A stretch of DNA of 64,000 nucleotides from Nigerium sp. (GTDB lineage Bacteria; Actinomycetota; Actinomycetes; Propionibacteriales; Propionibacteriaceae): contig JADJTH010000008.1 of the NCBI GenBank assembly GCA_016711325.1, positions 496,001 to 560,000 of the forward strand, read 5' to 3'. Made by a program: the position numbers and the translations under genes. This document shows positions 50,003 through 58,613 of this stretch, in pieces. Under the pieces are notes generated by a model. That model was not told the origin of the DNA, did no database searches, and was given only the letters and a program-made list of their open reading frames with translations. How positions within the stretch are numbered: position 1 is the stretch's first letter; each line of letters opens with the position of its first letter.

Positions 50003-50765
50003 AAGCCCGCGACGACCTGACCCCGCTCCGGCGGGCGACCCGCCACGCGGGGAGTCGGCGTGGGCGCACCTGCGCCGTGACCTGCTGCGTCCGACCCGCG
50101 CTCAACTCACCGTGGGCGCCGTCCTGCTGGTGTGCGGGTTCGGCCTGAGCATGCAGCTGTCGGGCGCGAACGACCGCCGCTACAGCACGCTGCGCCAGGA
50201 CGAACTCGTCGCGATGCTCGACGACGTCACCGCGGAATCACGTCGGCTGGAGGGTGAGATCGCGACGCTGGAGGCGACCCGTGACACGCTGCGCTCGGGT
50301 GCGGACGCCGATGCCGTCGCCCGCGAGGCCGCGCACCGGCGGCTCGACTCTCTGGAATTGCTGGCCGGGACCGTGCCGGCGGCCGGCCCCGGCATCACGG
50401 TCACGATCACGGACCCGCAGCGCAAGGTCACCACCGAGATCATGTTGAACGCCATCGAGGAACTGCGCGACGCCGGGGCAGAGGTCATCGAAGTGGACGG
50501 CCGCGTCAGGCTCGTCGCCGGCAGCTGGGTGGGCGGGACCGGCGGCGTCCTCAGCGTGGACGGCGTCAAGCTGGGTACGACCTTCAGGATCACGGCCCTC
50601 GGCGATCCGCAGACGCTCGGCGAGGCGACGCGGTTCCGCGGCGGCCTCGTGGCCACCATCGAGGGGGAGCGGGTGGGGGGCACCGCACGGGTGGAGCAGT
50701 CCGCAAGCCTGCGAATCGACTCGGTCGTCGAGCCGCTGCCGCTGCGCTACGCGCGGCCCGCCTGA
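49995..50765 (+). CDS. DUF881 membrane-anchored protein (second copy)
   Basis: A 256-aa paralogue of the 48862 gene: a short cytoplasmic N-terminus, one membrane segment (LTVGAVLLVCGFGLSMQL, residues ~38-55), a coiled coil (ESRRLEGEIATLEATRDTLR) and DUF881 (AGPGITVTITDP, AIEELRDAGAEVIEVDGRVR, TTFRITALGDPQTLGEA). It overlaps sbp by 8 bases. Two DUF881 proteins flanking Sbp suggest a hetero-complex, an inference from the conserved order. Confidence 0.86.
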   Translation: MPESPRRPDPAPAGDPPRGESAWAHLRRDLLRPTRAQLTVGAVLLVCGFGLSMQLSGANDRRYSTLRQDELVAMLDDVTAESRRLEGEIATLEATRDTLRSGADADAVAREAAHRRLDSLELLAGTVPAAGPGITVTITDPQRKVTTEIMLNAIEELRDAGAEVIEVDGRVRLVAGSWVGGTGGVLSVDGVKLGTTFRITALGDPQTLGEATRFRGGLVATIEGERVGGTARVEQSASLRIDSVVEPLPLRYARPA

Positions 50766-50798
50766 ACCCGATTCGCGCACGGACGGCGGCTTCTCCAT

Positions 50799-50804
50799 TA
50801 GGGT
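50799..50804 (+). promoter_or_regulatory. -10 element of gcvH
   Basis: TAGGGT 58 bases before the gcvH start, giving a leader of about 50 bases that begins with a short GCCCG/CGGGC hairpin. No glycine riboswitch is recognisable. Confidence 0.45.
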
Positions 50805-50861
50805 TGGTAGTGCCCGCTGGCGGGCTTTGTCGCCAGGACGGACGACCGCGAGGAGAAGCAC

Positions 50862-51242
50862 GTGTTCCCTGAGGATCTGCACTACACCGACAAGCACGAG
50901 TGGGTGCGCGCTGGCAACGGCGCGACCGTCCGGGTCGGCATCACCAGCTTCGCGGCCGATGCCCTCGGCGATGTGGTCTACGTCTCACTGCCCCAGGTGG
51001 GCGAAGAGGTAGCCATCGACGACGCGTGCGCCGAAGTCGAGTCGACCAAGAGCGTTTCCGACGTATTCGCTCCGCTGTCGGGCGTCATCACCGCGGTGAA
51101 CGAACTGCTCCACGACACACCGGACACCGTGAACGCCGATCCCTACGGCGACGGCTGGCTGTTCGAACTCGAGATGGCCGACTCCAGCGAACTCGACGAT
51201 CTCCTCGACGCCGACACCTACGCGGAAACCGTGGGCGAGTAG
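50862..51242 (+). CDS. gcvH: Glycine cleavage system H protein
   Basis: A 126-aa lipoyl carrier that shuttles the aminomethyl group between P, T and L proteins. It has the N-terminal YTDKHEWVR, the lipoylated Lys63 in AEVESTKSVSDVFAP and the C-terminal GDGWLFELEM. GTG 50862 has GAGGAG about 6 bases upstream. gcvP lies five genes on; gcvT and lpd are not in the window. As in M. tuberculosis (gcvH Rv1826, garA Rv1827) it is directly followed by garA, itself a regulator of central carbon/nitrogen metabolism. Confidence 0.95.
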   Translation: MFPEDLHYTDKHEWVRAGNGATVRVGITSFAADALGDVVYVSLPQVGEEVAIDDACAEVESTKSVSDVFAPLSGVITAVNELLHDTPDTVNADPYGDGWLFELEMADSSELDDLLDADTYAETVGE

Positions 51243-51273
51243 GGTGGGCGTGTCCTCCGCCGGCGGGGGACAC
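51240..51273 (+). promoter_or_regulatory. Possible garA promoter and 5' hairpin
   Basis: The gcvH stop codon is the start of TAGGGT (51240-51245), a good -10. A 12-bp near-perfect inverted repeat (51250-51261 with 51262-51273, one G-T pair) follows at the predicted transcript 5' end. It may instead be an attenuator or weak terminator for gcvH. Confidence 0.4.
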
Positions 51274-51311
51274 GAACCGCAATCACCATCTGAAGGAGAG
51301 GAAGGCGACCC

Positions 51312-51800
51312 ATGCTCACCTGCCCGTCCTGCGGCCACCAGTATGCGGTGGACGTCAACTTCTGCGCCCATTGCGGTGCGTCACTGCGTACGAACACCGG
51401 AGACACCACGCACGTGATCCCGCTTTCCTCATTGGAGCAGGCGCTCGAGCGCACCGACCCACAGCTGCCGGCGTTGCACAACGTGCCGATCGGTACCTCG
51501 ATGCTGGTGGTCGTCCGTGGCCCGAACGAAGGGGCCTCCTTCCTGCTGGATCAAGAGACGACCACGGCCGGCCGGCATCCGCAGTCCGATATCTTCCTCG
51601 ACGATGTCACGGTCTCGCGTCACCACGCCCGGTTCACCGAGCGTGGCGGCCATCACTGGTTGTCCGACCTCAACAGCCTCAACGGCACCTACGTCAACCG
51701 CACGCTGATCGACGGCGAGGTGGCGTTGCGTGACAGCGATGAGGTGCAAATCGGCAAGTTCCGACTCGTCTACATGGTGGCGTCTTCCGGACGGCCCTAG
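51312..51800 (+). CDS. garA: GarA/OdhI-type FHA protein with N-terminal zinc ribbon
   Basis: A 162-aa protein. A zinc ribbon (Cys4, Cys7, Cys18, Cys21: CPSC and CAHC) precedes DTTHVI (residues 31-36), which resembles the phospho-Thr switch ETTSV of GarA. The FHA domain (GRHPQSDIFLDD at ~87, VSRHHARF, NSLNGTYVN) follows. In mycobacteria and corynebacteria, unphosphorylated GarA/OdhI inhibits 2-oxoglutarate dehydrogenase, and PknB/PknG phosphorylation of the Thr releases it. Context (gcvH before, ftsR after) matches Rv1826-Rv1828. The N-terminal ribbon differs from mycobacterial GarA. SD GAAGG about 6-7 bases before ATG 51312. Confidence 0.87.
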   Translation: MLTCPSCGHQYAVDVNFCAHCGASLRTNTGDTTHVIPLSSLEQALERTDPQLPALHNVPIGTSMLVVVRGPNEGASFLLDQETTTAGRHPQSDIFLDDVTVSRHHARFTERGGHHWLSDLNSLNGTYVNRTLIDGEVALRDSDEVQIGKFRLVYMVASSGRP

Positions 51801-52493
51801 ATGGCGGTTGCGACCAAGCCCATCGGCGGCGTCCTGAAGATCCTCAAGGAGGACTTTCCTGACATCACGATCAGCAAGATCAGGTTCCTCGAAGGGGAGG
51901 GCTTGATCTCGCCGGAGCGTGCCCCCTCCGGCTACCGTCGCTATTCCGAACACGACATTTCGCGGTTGCGGTACATCCTGGACGTCCAGAAGAACCAGTA
52001 CCTGCCGCTGAAGGTCATCCGCGAACACCTCGAGGCCATGGATCGGGGCGAAGATCCGACCGTCCAGGCGACCGTGGCGGAGACGCCCCACCCGCTCGAC
52101 CTCGTACCGCCCGCGGCCGCGCCGAGGAATTCCGGCAAGAAGCGGGCCCTTCACGTGACCAGGAAGGATCTGCTGGCCATGTCGGGCCTCAGCGAGGCGA
52201 GACTCTCCGAGCTGGAGCAGCACGGCCTGGTCGCGCCGCGACGCGGCACCGGGTTCTACGGCCGAGATGCCCTGACGATCGCCGTCGCGGCGCGCAAGTT
52301 GGCGGCGTACGGCATGGATGCCCGTCACCTGCGCGCCATCAAGCAGGTCGCCGAGCGGGAAGCGGCCCTGATCGAGCAGGCCGTGACCGCGAACACACGA
52401 CGGCGTTCGGCGTCGCGCGCCGACGTCGCCGAGGTGATGCGGCTGGTGATGTATGCGCACGCGGCGCTGCTGCGCTCGGCGACCACGAACTGA
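51801..52493 (+). CDS. ftsR: MerR-family transcriptional regulator FtsR
   Basis: A 230-aa MerR-type DNA-binding protein, counterpart of Rv1828. In Corynebacterium glutamicum FtsR activates ftsZ. The N-terminal winged helix reads ITISKIRFLEGEGLISPERAPSG and YRRYSEHDISRLRYI. A second conserved helical region follows (VTRKDLLAMSGLSEARLSELE) and the C-terminus is helical. No metal-binding Cys. It starts on the base after the garA stop, so it is coupled to garA. Confidence 0.88.
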   Translation: MAVATKPIGGVLKILKEDFPDITISKIRFLEGEGLISPERAPSGYRRYSEHDISRLRYILDVQKNQYLPLKVIREHLEAMDRGEDPTVQATVAETPHPLDLVPPAAAPRNSGKKRALHVTRKDLLAMSGLSEARLSELEQHGLVAPRRGTGFYGRDALTIAVAARKLAAYGMDARHLRAIKQVAEREAALIEQAVTANTRRRSASRADVAEVMRLVMYAHAALLRSATTN

Positions 52494-52508
52494 CGAGGGA
52501 GATCGGCC

Positions 52509-53018
52509 ATGATCGCGTTGCTGTTCAGCGAAGTGCGCGTCTCGTCCGTTGCGGACACGCCGGTCCTGCTGCTGCGCGAGGCGGAGGGTGTGCGCTCGCT
52601 GGCGGTATGGATCACCGCCGCCGGGGCGAATGCCGTTCTGTCCGCGCTGGAGGACTCCGATCCTCAGCACCCGGCGACGCACGATCTCGTGCTGCGGATG
52701 TTGGCAAGCGCCGGCCGAGCGATCGACGCGGCGCATCTCACCGGGGTGAACGAGGGCGTGTACGACGCGCAGATCGTCGTCGCCGGGCAGGCCGTCAACG
52801 CGCGGGTCTCCGACGCCGTGGCGCTGGCGCTGCGCTGCGGTGCACCGATTCTCGCGACCGAGGCGCTGATGCAGACCGCCGGCGTCGGAGCGGCGCCGTC
52901 TCCGGAAGGCGAACCGGCCGAGGCGGGCGACCTGTCGGACGAGCAACTCGCGCGCTTCCGCGCCTTCCTCGATTCGATCAACCCCGAGGACTTCCACGGG
53001 GGCGATCCGCAACCCTGA
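52509..53018 (+). CDS. Bifunctional nuclease family protein (DUF151)
   Basis: A 169-aa protein of the bifunctional nuclease (BFN, DUF151) family, counterpart of Rv1829. Conserved stretches: SLAVWITAAGANAV, HDLVLRMLASAGRAIDAAHL, VYDAQIVVAGQAVNARVSDAVALALR. Thermotoga and plant members show DNase/RNase activity in reports; the actinobacterial role is unknown. A C-terminal acidic tail has a possible UVR-like segment (LSDEQLARFRAFLDSI). It starts 15 bases after ftsR in the same operon. Confidence 0.87.
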   Translation: MIALLFSEVRVSSVADTPVLLLREAEGVRSLAVWITAAGANAVLSALEDSDPQHPATHDLVLRMLASAGRAIDAAHLTGVNEGVYDAQIVVAGQAVNARVSDAVALALRCGAPILATEALMQTAGVGAAPSPEGEPAEAGDLSDEQLARFRAFLDSINPEDFHGGDPQP

Positions 53019-53131
53019 TCCGACGCTCGAGGGTTCGACAGTGGCGGGTCGGCCCTGCGGCGTGTCGAGCTCCGTCGGCGAAGACGGCGACTAGCGTCAT
53101 ACTGGTACGAGTCGAGGATTCTCCAGGAGGC

Positions 53132-53713
<582 letters not shown>

Positions 53714-53717
53714 GGCC

Positions 53718-56561
53718 ATGGCAGCGTTCGCGATCCGTCATGTCGGTCCGGACGAGGGGGAACGGGCGGCGATGCTCGCCGCGGTGGGCGCCGACTCCCT
53801 GGACGCCCTGATCGACGACGCCGTGCCCCACGACATCCGCATGGATGGCGTCCTGGATCTGCCGCCCGCCGTCAGCGAGGCGCACGCGCAGGCCGACCTG
53901 GCCCGTATGGCGGGCGCGAACGTGCCCGGCCGGGCGATGATCGGCTTGGGCTACTACGGCACGGTGACGCCGCCGGTGATCCGGCGCGCGATCCTCGAGA
54001 ACCCGGCGTGGTACACCGCCTACACCCCCTACCAGCCCGAGATCAGCCAGGGACGGCTGGAGATGCTGCTCACCTTCCAGACGATGGTCGCCGATCTGAC
54101 GGGTCTCCCGTTCGCCGGCGCATCGCTGCTGGACGAGGCGACCGCGGTCGCCGAGGCCGTCGCCATCGCGCATCGGCAGCACCGCACGAGCACGGTGGTG
54201 CTGGTGGATTCCGGCGTGCTGCCGCAGACCCTGTCGGTGCTGCGTACGCGCGCCGGGGCTCTCGGCCTTGAGGTGGTCGTGACCGACGACCTGCTCACGA
54301 GCCCGGCCGAGACTCTCCCGTTCGCCGTCGTCGTCCAGACGCCCGCCGCGGACGGGTCATTGCGCACGCTGGACGAGTTGGAGCGGATCGCCGCCGCGGC
54401 CCACGCCGCGAAGGCGCTGGTGATCGCCGCCGCCGATCTCCTTGCCCTCACCCTCCTTCCCGCGCCTGCCGAATGGGGCGCGGACCTCGCGGCAGGCAGC
54501 ACCCAGCGCTTCGGGGTGCCGCTGTTCTACGGCGGACCGCACGCCGGCTACGTGTCCGTCCGCGACGGGATGCAGCGTCAGCTGCCCGGACGCCTCGTCG
54601 GTCTCTCCAAGGACCGCGCGGGCACGCCCGCGTTGCGGTTGGCGCTGCAGACCCGTGAGCAGCACATCCGGCGCGAGCGCGCGACCTCGAACATCTGCAC
54701 CGCGCAGGTGCTGCTGGCCGTGGCCGCGGCGGCCTACGCCGTGTACCACGGCCCCGACGGGCTGCGCGCCATCGCGGAGGGTGTCGGACGCGGCGCACGC
54801 CGCCTGGCCGCCGCGATCGTCGGTGCCGGCGGCGTCCTGGTGAGCGAGCGCTTCTTCGACACGCTGACGGTCGCGGTGCCCGGGCGGGCGTCCGCGATCG
54901 TCGCCGCCGCCCGCGAGGCCGGCATCCATGTGCGCGAGGCTGACGCCGATCACGTCGGCGTCAGCGTCGGCGAGGATGCCACCGAGGCCGAGTTGGCGAC
55001 CGTCGCGTCCCTGTTCGGCGGCACGCTGAGCGACGCCGAGCACGGCAGCACCGGGCAGCCCGCGCGCGTCTCGGGCTACCTCCAGCACCCGGTGTTCCAC
55101 CGCTACCGCTCCGAGACCGAGATGCTGCGCTACCTGCGCGCGCTCGCCGATCGCGACTTCGCGCTCGACCGCGGCATGATCCCGCTCGGCTCGTGCACGA
55201 TGAAGCTCAACCCCGCCGCGTCCATGGAACCGATCAGCTACCCGGGGTTCGCCAACCTGCACCCGTTCGTGCCCGCCGCCGACGCCCGTGGCTACGCCGA
55301 ACTGATCGCGGCGCTGGAGGCCCAGCTCGTGGCGATCACCGGCTACGACCGGGTCAGTCTGCAGCCCAACGCCGGCAGCCAAGGGGAATTCGCCGGGTTG
55401 ATGGCCGTGCGCTCCTACCACCGGGCCACCGGGCAACCGCAGCGCACCGTCTGCCTGATTCCGGCGTCCGCGCACGGCACCAACGCGGCGTCCGCGGCAA
55501 TGGCCGGCATGGAGGTCGTCGTCGTTAAGACCGCCGGGGACGGCTCGGTCGACTTCGCCGACCTCGAGGCGAAGGTGGCCCAGCATGCCGACCGGCTCGC
55601 GGTGATCATGATCACCTACCCGTCCACGCACGGCGTCTACGAGGCACGCGTCGGCGAGTTGTGCGCGCTCGTGCACGACGCCGGTGGGCAGGTCTACGTC
55701 GACGGGGCCAACCTCAACGCTCTCGTCGGCCTCGCGCAGCCCGGGCGATTCGGCGCCGACGTGAGCCACCTCAACCTGCACAAGACGTTCACGATCCCGC
55801 ACGGCGGGGGCGGCCCGGGCGTCGGACCGACCGCGGTGCGCGCACACCTGGCGCCCTACCTGCCGAATCATCCGCTCGCCCCAGACGCCGGCCCGGCGAC
55901 CTCCTACGGCGCCATCGCGGCCGCGCCCTGGGGTTCGGCCGGCGTCCTGCCGATCAGCTACGCCTACATCGCGATGATGGGTCCTCAGCTGCGGCTGGCG
56001 TCCGAGGTGGCCGTGCTCTCTGCCAACTACCTGGCGACGCGGCTCGCCGAGCGATACCCGATTCTGTACGCGGGCGAGACCGGACGGGTGGCCCACGAGT
56101 GCATCGTCGACCTGCGCCCGCTCACCAAGCGGACCGGCGTGAGCGTCGACGACGTCGCCAAGCGCCTGGTCGACTTCGGGTTTCACGCACCGACCATGAG
56201 CTTCCCGGTGGCGGGGACTCTGATGGTGGAGCCGACGGAGTCGGAGTCGAAGGCCGAGCTGGATCGTTTCGTGGCCGCGATGCTCGCCATCGCCGACGAG
56301 GCGTCCCGGGTACAGGCGGGGGACTGGCCGGCGCAGGACAATCCGCTGGTCAACGCACCGCACACGCTCGCCGAGGTGAGCGCCGACGAATGGACGCACC
56401 CGTACCCGCGCAGCCTGGCTGCCTTCCCGGCCGGCCAGGCGCTGGGAACGGTGTCGACCGGGGCGCGCGACAAGTACTGGCCCGCGGTCGCGCGCGTCGA
56501 CGGAGCGTTCGGCGACCGCACCCTGGTGTGCTCGTGCCCGCCGATGGTCGATGACGCCTGA
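53718..56561 (+). CDS. gcvP: Glycine dehydrogenase (decarboxylating), P protein
   Basis: A 947-aa single-chain P protein that decarboxylates glycine with pyridoxal phosphate and passes the aminomethyl group to GcvH. The N-terminal half (FAIRHVGPDEGERAAML, YQPEISQGRLEML) is the non-catalytic repeat. The C-terminal half has the PLP Lys689 in NLHKTFTIPHGGGGPG, SAHGTNAASA and VDGANLNALVG. It starts 4 bases after the MerR stop. H and P proteins are thus in the same gene run. Confidence 0.96.
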   Translation: MAAFAIRHVGPDEGERAAMLAAVGADSLDALIDDAVPHDIRMDGVLDLPPAVSEAHAQADLARMAGANVPGRAMIGLGYYGTVTPPVIRRAILENPAWYTAYTPYQPEISQGRLEMLLTFQTMVADLTGLPFAGASLLDEATAVAEAVAIAHRQHRTSTVVLVDSGVLPQTLSVLRTRAGALGLEVVVTDDLLTSPAETLPFAVVVQTPAADGSLRTLDELERIAAAAHAAKALVIAAADLLALTLLPAPAEWGADLAAGSTQRFGVPLFYGGPHAGYVSVRDGMQRQLPGRLVGLSKDRAGTPALRLALQTREQHIRRERATSNICTAQVLLAVAAAAYAVYHGPDGLRAIAEGVGRGARRLAAAIVGAGGVLVSERFFDTLTVAVPGRASAIVAAAREAGIHVREADADHVGVSVGEDATEAELATVASLFGGTLSDAEHGSTGQPARVSGYLQHPVFHRYRSETEMLRYLRALADRDFALDRGMIPLGSCTMKLNPAASMEPISYPGFANLHPFVPAADARGYAELIAALEAQLVAITGYDRVSLQPNAGSQGEFAGLMAVRSYHRATGQPQRTVCLIPASAHGTNAASAAMAGMEVVVVKTAGDGSVDFADLEAKVAQHADRLAVIMITYPSTHGVYEARVGELCALVHDAGGQVYVDGANLNALVGLAQPGRFGADVSHLNLHKTFTIPHGGGGPGVGPTAVRAHLAPYLPNHPLAPDAGPATSYGAIAAAPWGSAGVLPISYAYIAMMGPQLRLASEVAVLSANYLATRLAERYPILYAGETGRVAHECIVDLRPLTKRTGVSVDDVAKRLVDFGFHAPTMSFPVAGTLMVEPTESESKAELDRFVAAMLAIADEASRVQAGDWPAQDNPLVNAPHTLAEVSADEWTHPYPRSLAAFPAGQALGTVSTGARDKYWPAVARVDGAFGDRTLVCSCPPMVDDA

Positions 56562-56571
56562 GCGTCATCGC

Positions 56572-56584
56572 TAGGGTGGACGCC
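56572..56584 (+). promoter_or_regulatory. Leaderless promoter of the BrkB-like gene
   Basis: TAGGGT (56572-56577), 7 bases, ATG at 56585. Confidence 0.65.
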
Positions 56585-57685
56585 ATGCGCGAACGCTGGG
56601 AGCAGATCACGTCCATCGGGTGGGTGGCCCACGCCCTGCACGCGTGGCAGCGGTTCGTGGAACGGCTCGGGTTCCAGCTGTCCGCCGCCATCACCTACTT
56701 CTCGGTGATGAGCGTCATCCCGATCCTCGCGGTGGTGTTCGCGGTCTTCGGCATGGTCGTCACCGTGCTCATCCCGGAGTGGCTGGACGCGGTGCGTGAG
56801 TGGATCACGGCCAGCATCAGCGCCGACAGCGACCTGAGCAAGCAGCTCATCGGCGTCATCGACGGGGCGTTCAGCAGTTGGCGGGCGATCGGCCTGGTCG
56901 CGCTGGCCTCGGCGGCCTGGACGGGGGCGACCTGGGTCCGTCATCTGCGCGCCGACGTGCGTGTCATGACCAACGGCAGCGTCGCCGACATCGGGAAGAA
57001 CCCGCCGATGCCCATCGCCGTGGTCAAGAACCTCGGCGTCCTGTTCGGCCTGGTGCTGATGATCGGCCTGTCGGTGGTGCTGTCCACGATCGCCACGACC
57101 GCCCGCAGCGTGATCGCGACCGTCCTCGGACGCACGGACGCCGACGACCCCCTGCTGCGGATCTGGCCACTGGTCGGCGGCATGGTCACCGGGTGGCTGC
57201 TGTTCGTGTTCCTGCTGTGGGTACTTCCGCGCGTGCGGATCCCGTGGGCCGTGCTGTGGAAGGCGGCGCTCATGGGGGCCCTCGGGTTCGGCGTACTGCA
57301 GTACCTGATCGGCGTCCTTTTCGGCATCTTCTCGGGCAACGCGGCCGTCGCCGTCTTCGGCAGCGCGATCGCGGTCATGCTCGCCCTGAACCTGTTCGCG
57401 ACGCTCATCCTGCTCGTCGCCTCCTGGGCGGGCACGCATCCGCGGTACCTGGCGCTGCAGGAGCAGCCGTCGCCCGTCATCAGCGACGTCGTGCCCGCAC
57501 GTGAGCCGAGCGACTACGCCACCAAGATGGTGCTCGCCGAACTGGCGGCGGCCCGCATCCGCGCCGAAGAACGGCGGGTTCCGCACGAGGCCGCCGTCCG
57601 CTCGGCGCAGCTCACGCTGGGCCTCGGTGTCGTCCTGGGCGGCCTGGCCACGGCCATCGCGGCGCGGGTCGGACGCCGCCGCTGA
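56585..57685 (+). CDS. YihY/BrkB-family inner membrane protein
   Basis: A 366-aa protein with about six membrane helices (FSVMSVIPILAVVFAVFGMV, AIGLVALASAAWTGATWVRH, LGVLFGLVLMIGLSVVLSTI and more). The QLSAAITYFSVMSVIPIL segment is typical of the family. The C-terminal ~70 residues are charged and end in a further hydrophobic stretch. Once called ribonuclease BN, the family is now regarded as membrane proteins of unknown function. A GTG at 56576 is in frame but lies inside the -10. The stop codon sits in a 34-bp palindrome. Confidence 0.87.
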   Translation: MRERWEQITSIGWVAHALHAWQRFVERLGFQLSAAITYFSVMSVIPILAVVFAVFGMVVTVLIPEWLDAVREWITASISADSDLSKQLIGVIDGAFSSWRAIGLVALASAAWTGATWVRHLRADVRVMTNGSVADIGKNPPMPIAVVKNLGVLFGLVLMIGLSVVLSTIATTARSVIATVLGRTDADDPLLRIWPLVGGMVTGWLLFVFLLWVLPRVRIPWAVLWKAALMGALGFGVLQYLIGVLFGIFSGNAAVAVFGSAIAVMLALNLFATLILLVASWAGTHPRYLALQEQPSPVISDVVPAREPSDYATKMVLAELAAARIRAEERRVPHEAAVRSAQLTLGLGVVLGGLATAIAARVGRRR

Positions 57686-57703
57686 GCTCAGCGGCGGCGT
57701 CCG
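57670..57703. terminator. 34-bp perfect palindrome, bidirectional terminator
   Basis: A perfect inverted repeat centred on GAGCTC (about 14-bp stem, 6-base loop). It contains the stop of the BrkB-like gene and faces the end of the convergent aldo/keto reductase. Its arms begin and end with GGACGCC and GGCGTCC. Confidence 0.85.
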
Positions 57704-57707
57704 GGGC

Positions 57708-58544
57708 TCACCACTCCTCGTGGAGGCGGGAATCCCAGGCAGCCGCCTCACCCAGATCGAGGGTGGCGAGGTCGGCCATATCGGCGTCCGTGAGCTCGAA
57801 GCCGAACAGGTCGGCGTTGAGTCGCCACCGCTTCGGGTTGCCCGACGACGGGATGACGACGGCGCACTGCTGCACGGCCCAGCGAAGCACCACCTGCGAA
57901 ACCTCGACGCCGTGACGCCGCGCCACCTTGCCGGTCACGATCTGCCCCATCGGGTTCTCGGCGCCGCCGAGCGGACGCCATCCCTGCGCGACGATCCCGC
58001 GCTCAGCGAGGTAGGCGCGCAGTTCCGTGCGCGCGAGGGCGGGGGACAGCTGGATCTGGTCGACCACCGGCCACACGCCGGACGCCGCGTGCAGTTCCTC
58101 GAGTTGATGCTGCACGAAGTTCGAGACACCGACGTGCTTGACCAGGCCCTCGGCCTGGAGAGCGAGCATCTCCATCCATGTCTCGACCGCCAGCCCGCGC
58201 GACGGATTCGGCCAGTGGATCAGCAACAGGTCGACATAGTCGGTGTTCAGCTTGCGCAGCGATTGCACCAGACCCGCGCGGGTGTGACCGCGGCCCTGGT
58301 CCATTCCGGCGACCTTGGTGGCGAGGACGATCTCTTCTCGGGGCACGCCCGAGCGCCGGATCGCCTCGCCGACCGATCCCTCGTTGGCGTACTGCGCGGC
58401 GGAGTCGAGCAGGCGGTAGCCGAGACGGACGGCCTCGGCGAGCCGGTCGGCGAGTTGGTTGCCCTTCGCGAAGAGGGTGCCGGTGCCGACGACGGGAATC
58501 CGGCCGCCGTCGTGCAGCGGGATGTCAGGGATCTGGATGCTCAT
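57708..58544 (-). CDS. Aldo/keto reductase
   Basis: A 278-aa NADPH-dependent oxidoreductase of the AKR5-like type. Tetrad: Asp and Tyr in RLLDSAAQYANEGSVG, Lys in IVLATKVAG and His in LLLIHWPNPS. VVIPSSGNPKRW near the C-terminus binds the nucleotide phosphate. Relatives reduce 2,5-diketogluconate or methylglyoxal-like carbonyls; the substrate here is unknown. ATG 58544 has a CACAGT 7 bases upstream, possibly leaderless. It lies just downstream of PPi-PFK on the same strand but beyond a hairpin. Confidence 0.9.
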   Translation of the reverse strand: MSIQIPDIPLHDGGRIPVVGTGTLFAKGNQLADRLAEAVRLGYRLLDSAAQYANEGSVGEAIRRSGVPREEIVLATKVAGMDQGRGHTRAGLVQSLRKLNTDYVDLLLIHWPNPSRGLAVETWMEMLALQAEGLVKHVGVSNFVQHQLEELHAASGVWPVVDQIQLSPALARTELRAYLAERGIVAQGWRPLGGAENPMGQIVTGKVARRHGVEVSQVVLRWAVQQCAVVIPSSGNPKRWRLNADLFGFELTDADMADLATLDLGEAAAWDSRLHEEW

Positions 58545-58557
58545 GGACCCCACTGTG
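58545..58557 (-). promoter_or_regulatory. Possible leaderless promoter of the aldo/keto reductase gene
   Basis: CACAGT (58557-58552 on the minus strand), 7 bases, ATG at 58544. Two mismatches to TATAAT besides the missing first T. Confidence 0.38.
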
Positions 58558-58562
58558 CCAGA

Positions 58563-58593
58563 GCGGCCGGCTCCCCTCACGGGAACCGGCCGC
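58563..58593 (-). terminator. Terminator of the PPi-phosphofructokinase gene
   Basis: A 13-bp stem with one mismatch (58563-58575 with 58581-58593) and a 5-base loop, about 20 bases past the stop of the minus-strand gene. Confidence 0.6.
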
Positions 58594-58613
58594 CGCGGCG
58601 TCGATGGCCGTCG

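Noticed and set aside
50766..50861. Glycine riboswitch ahead of gcvH
   Set aside because: The leader after the likely -10 is only about 50 bases and lacks the conserved tandem aptamer pattern. No such element was seen before gcvP either, which follows the MerR gene after 4 bases.
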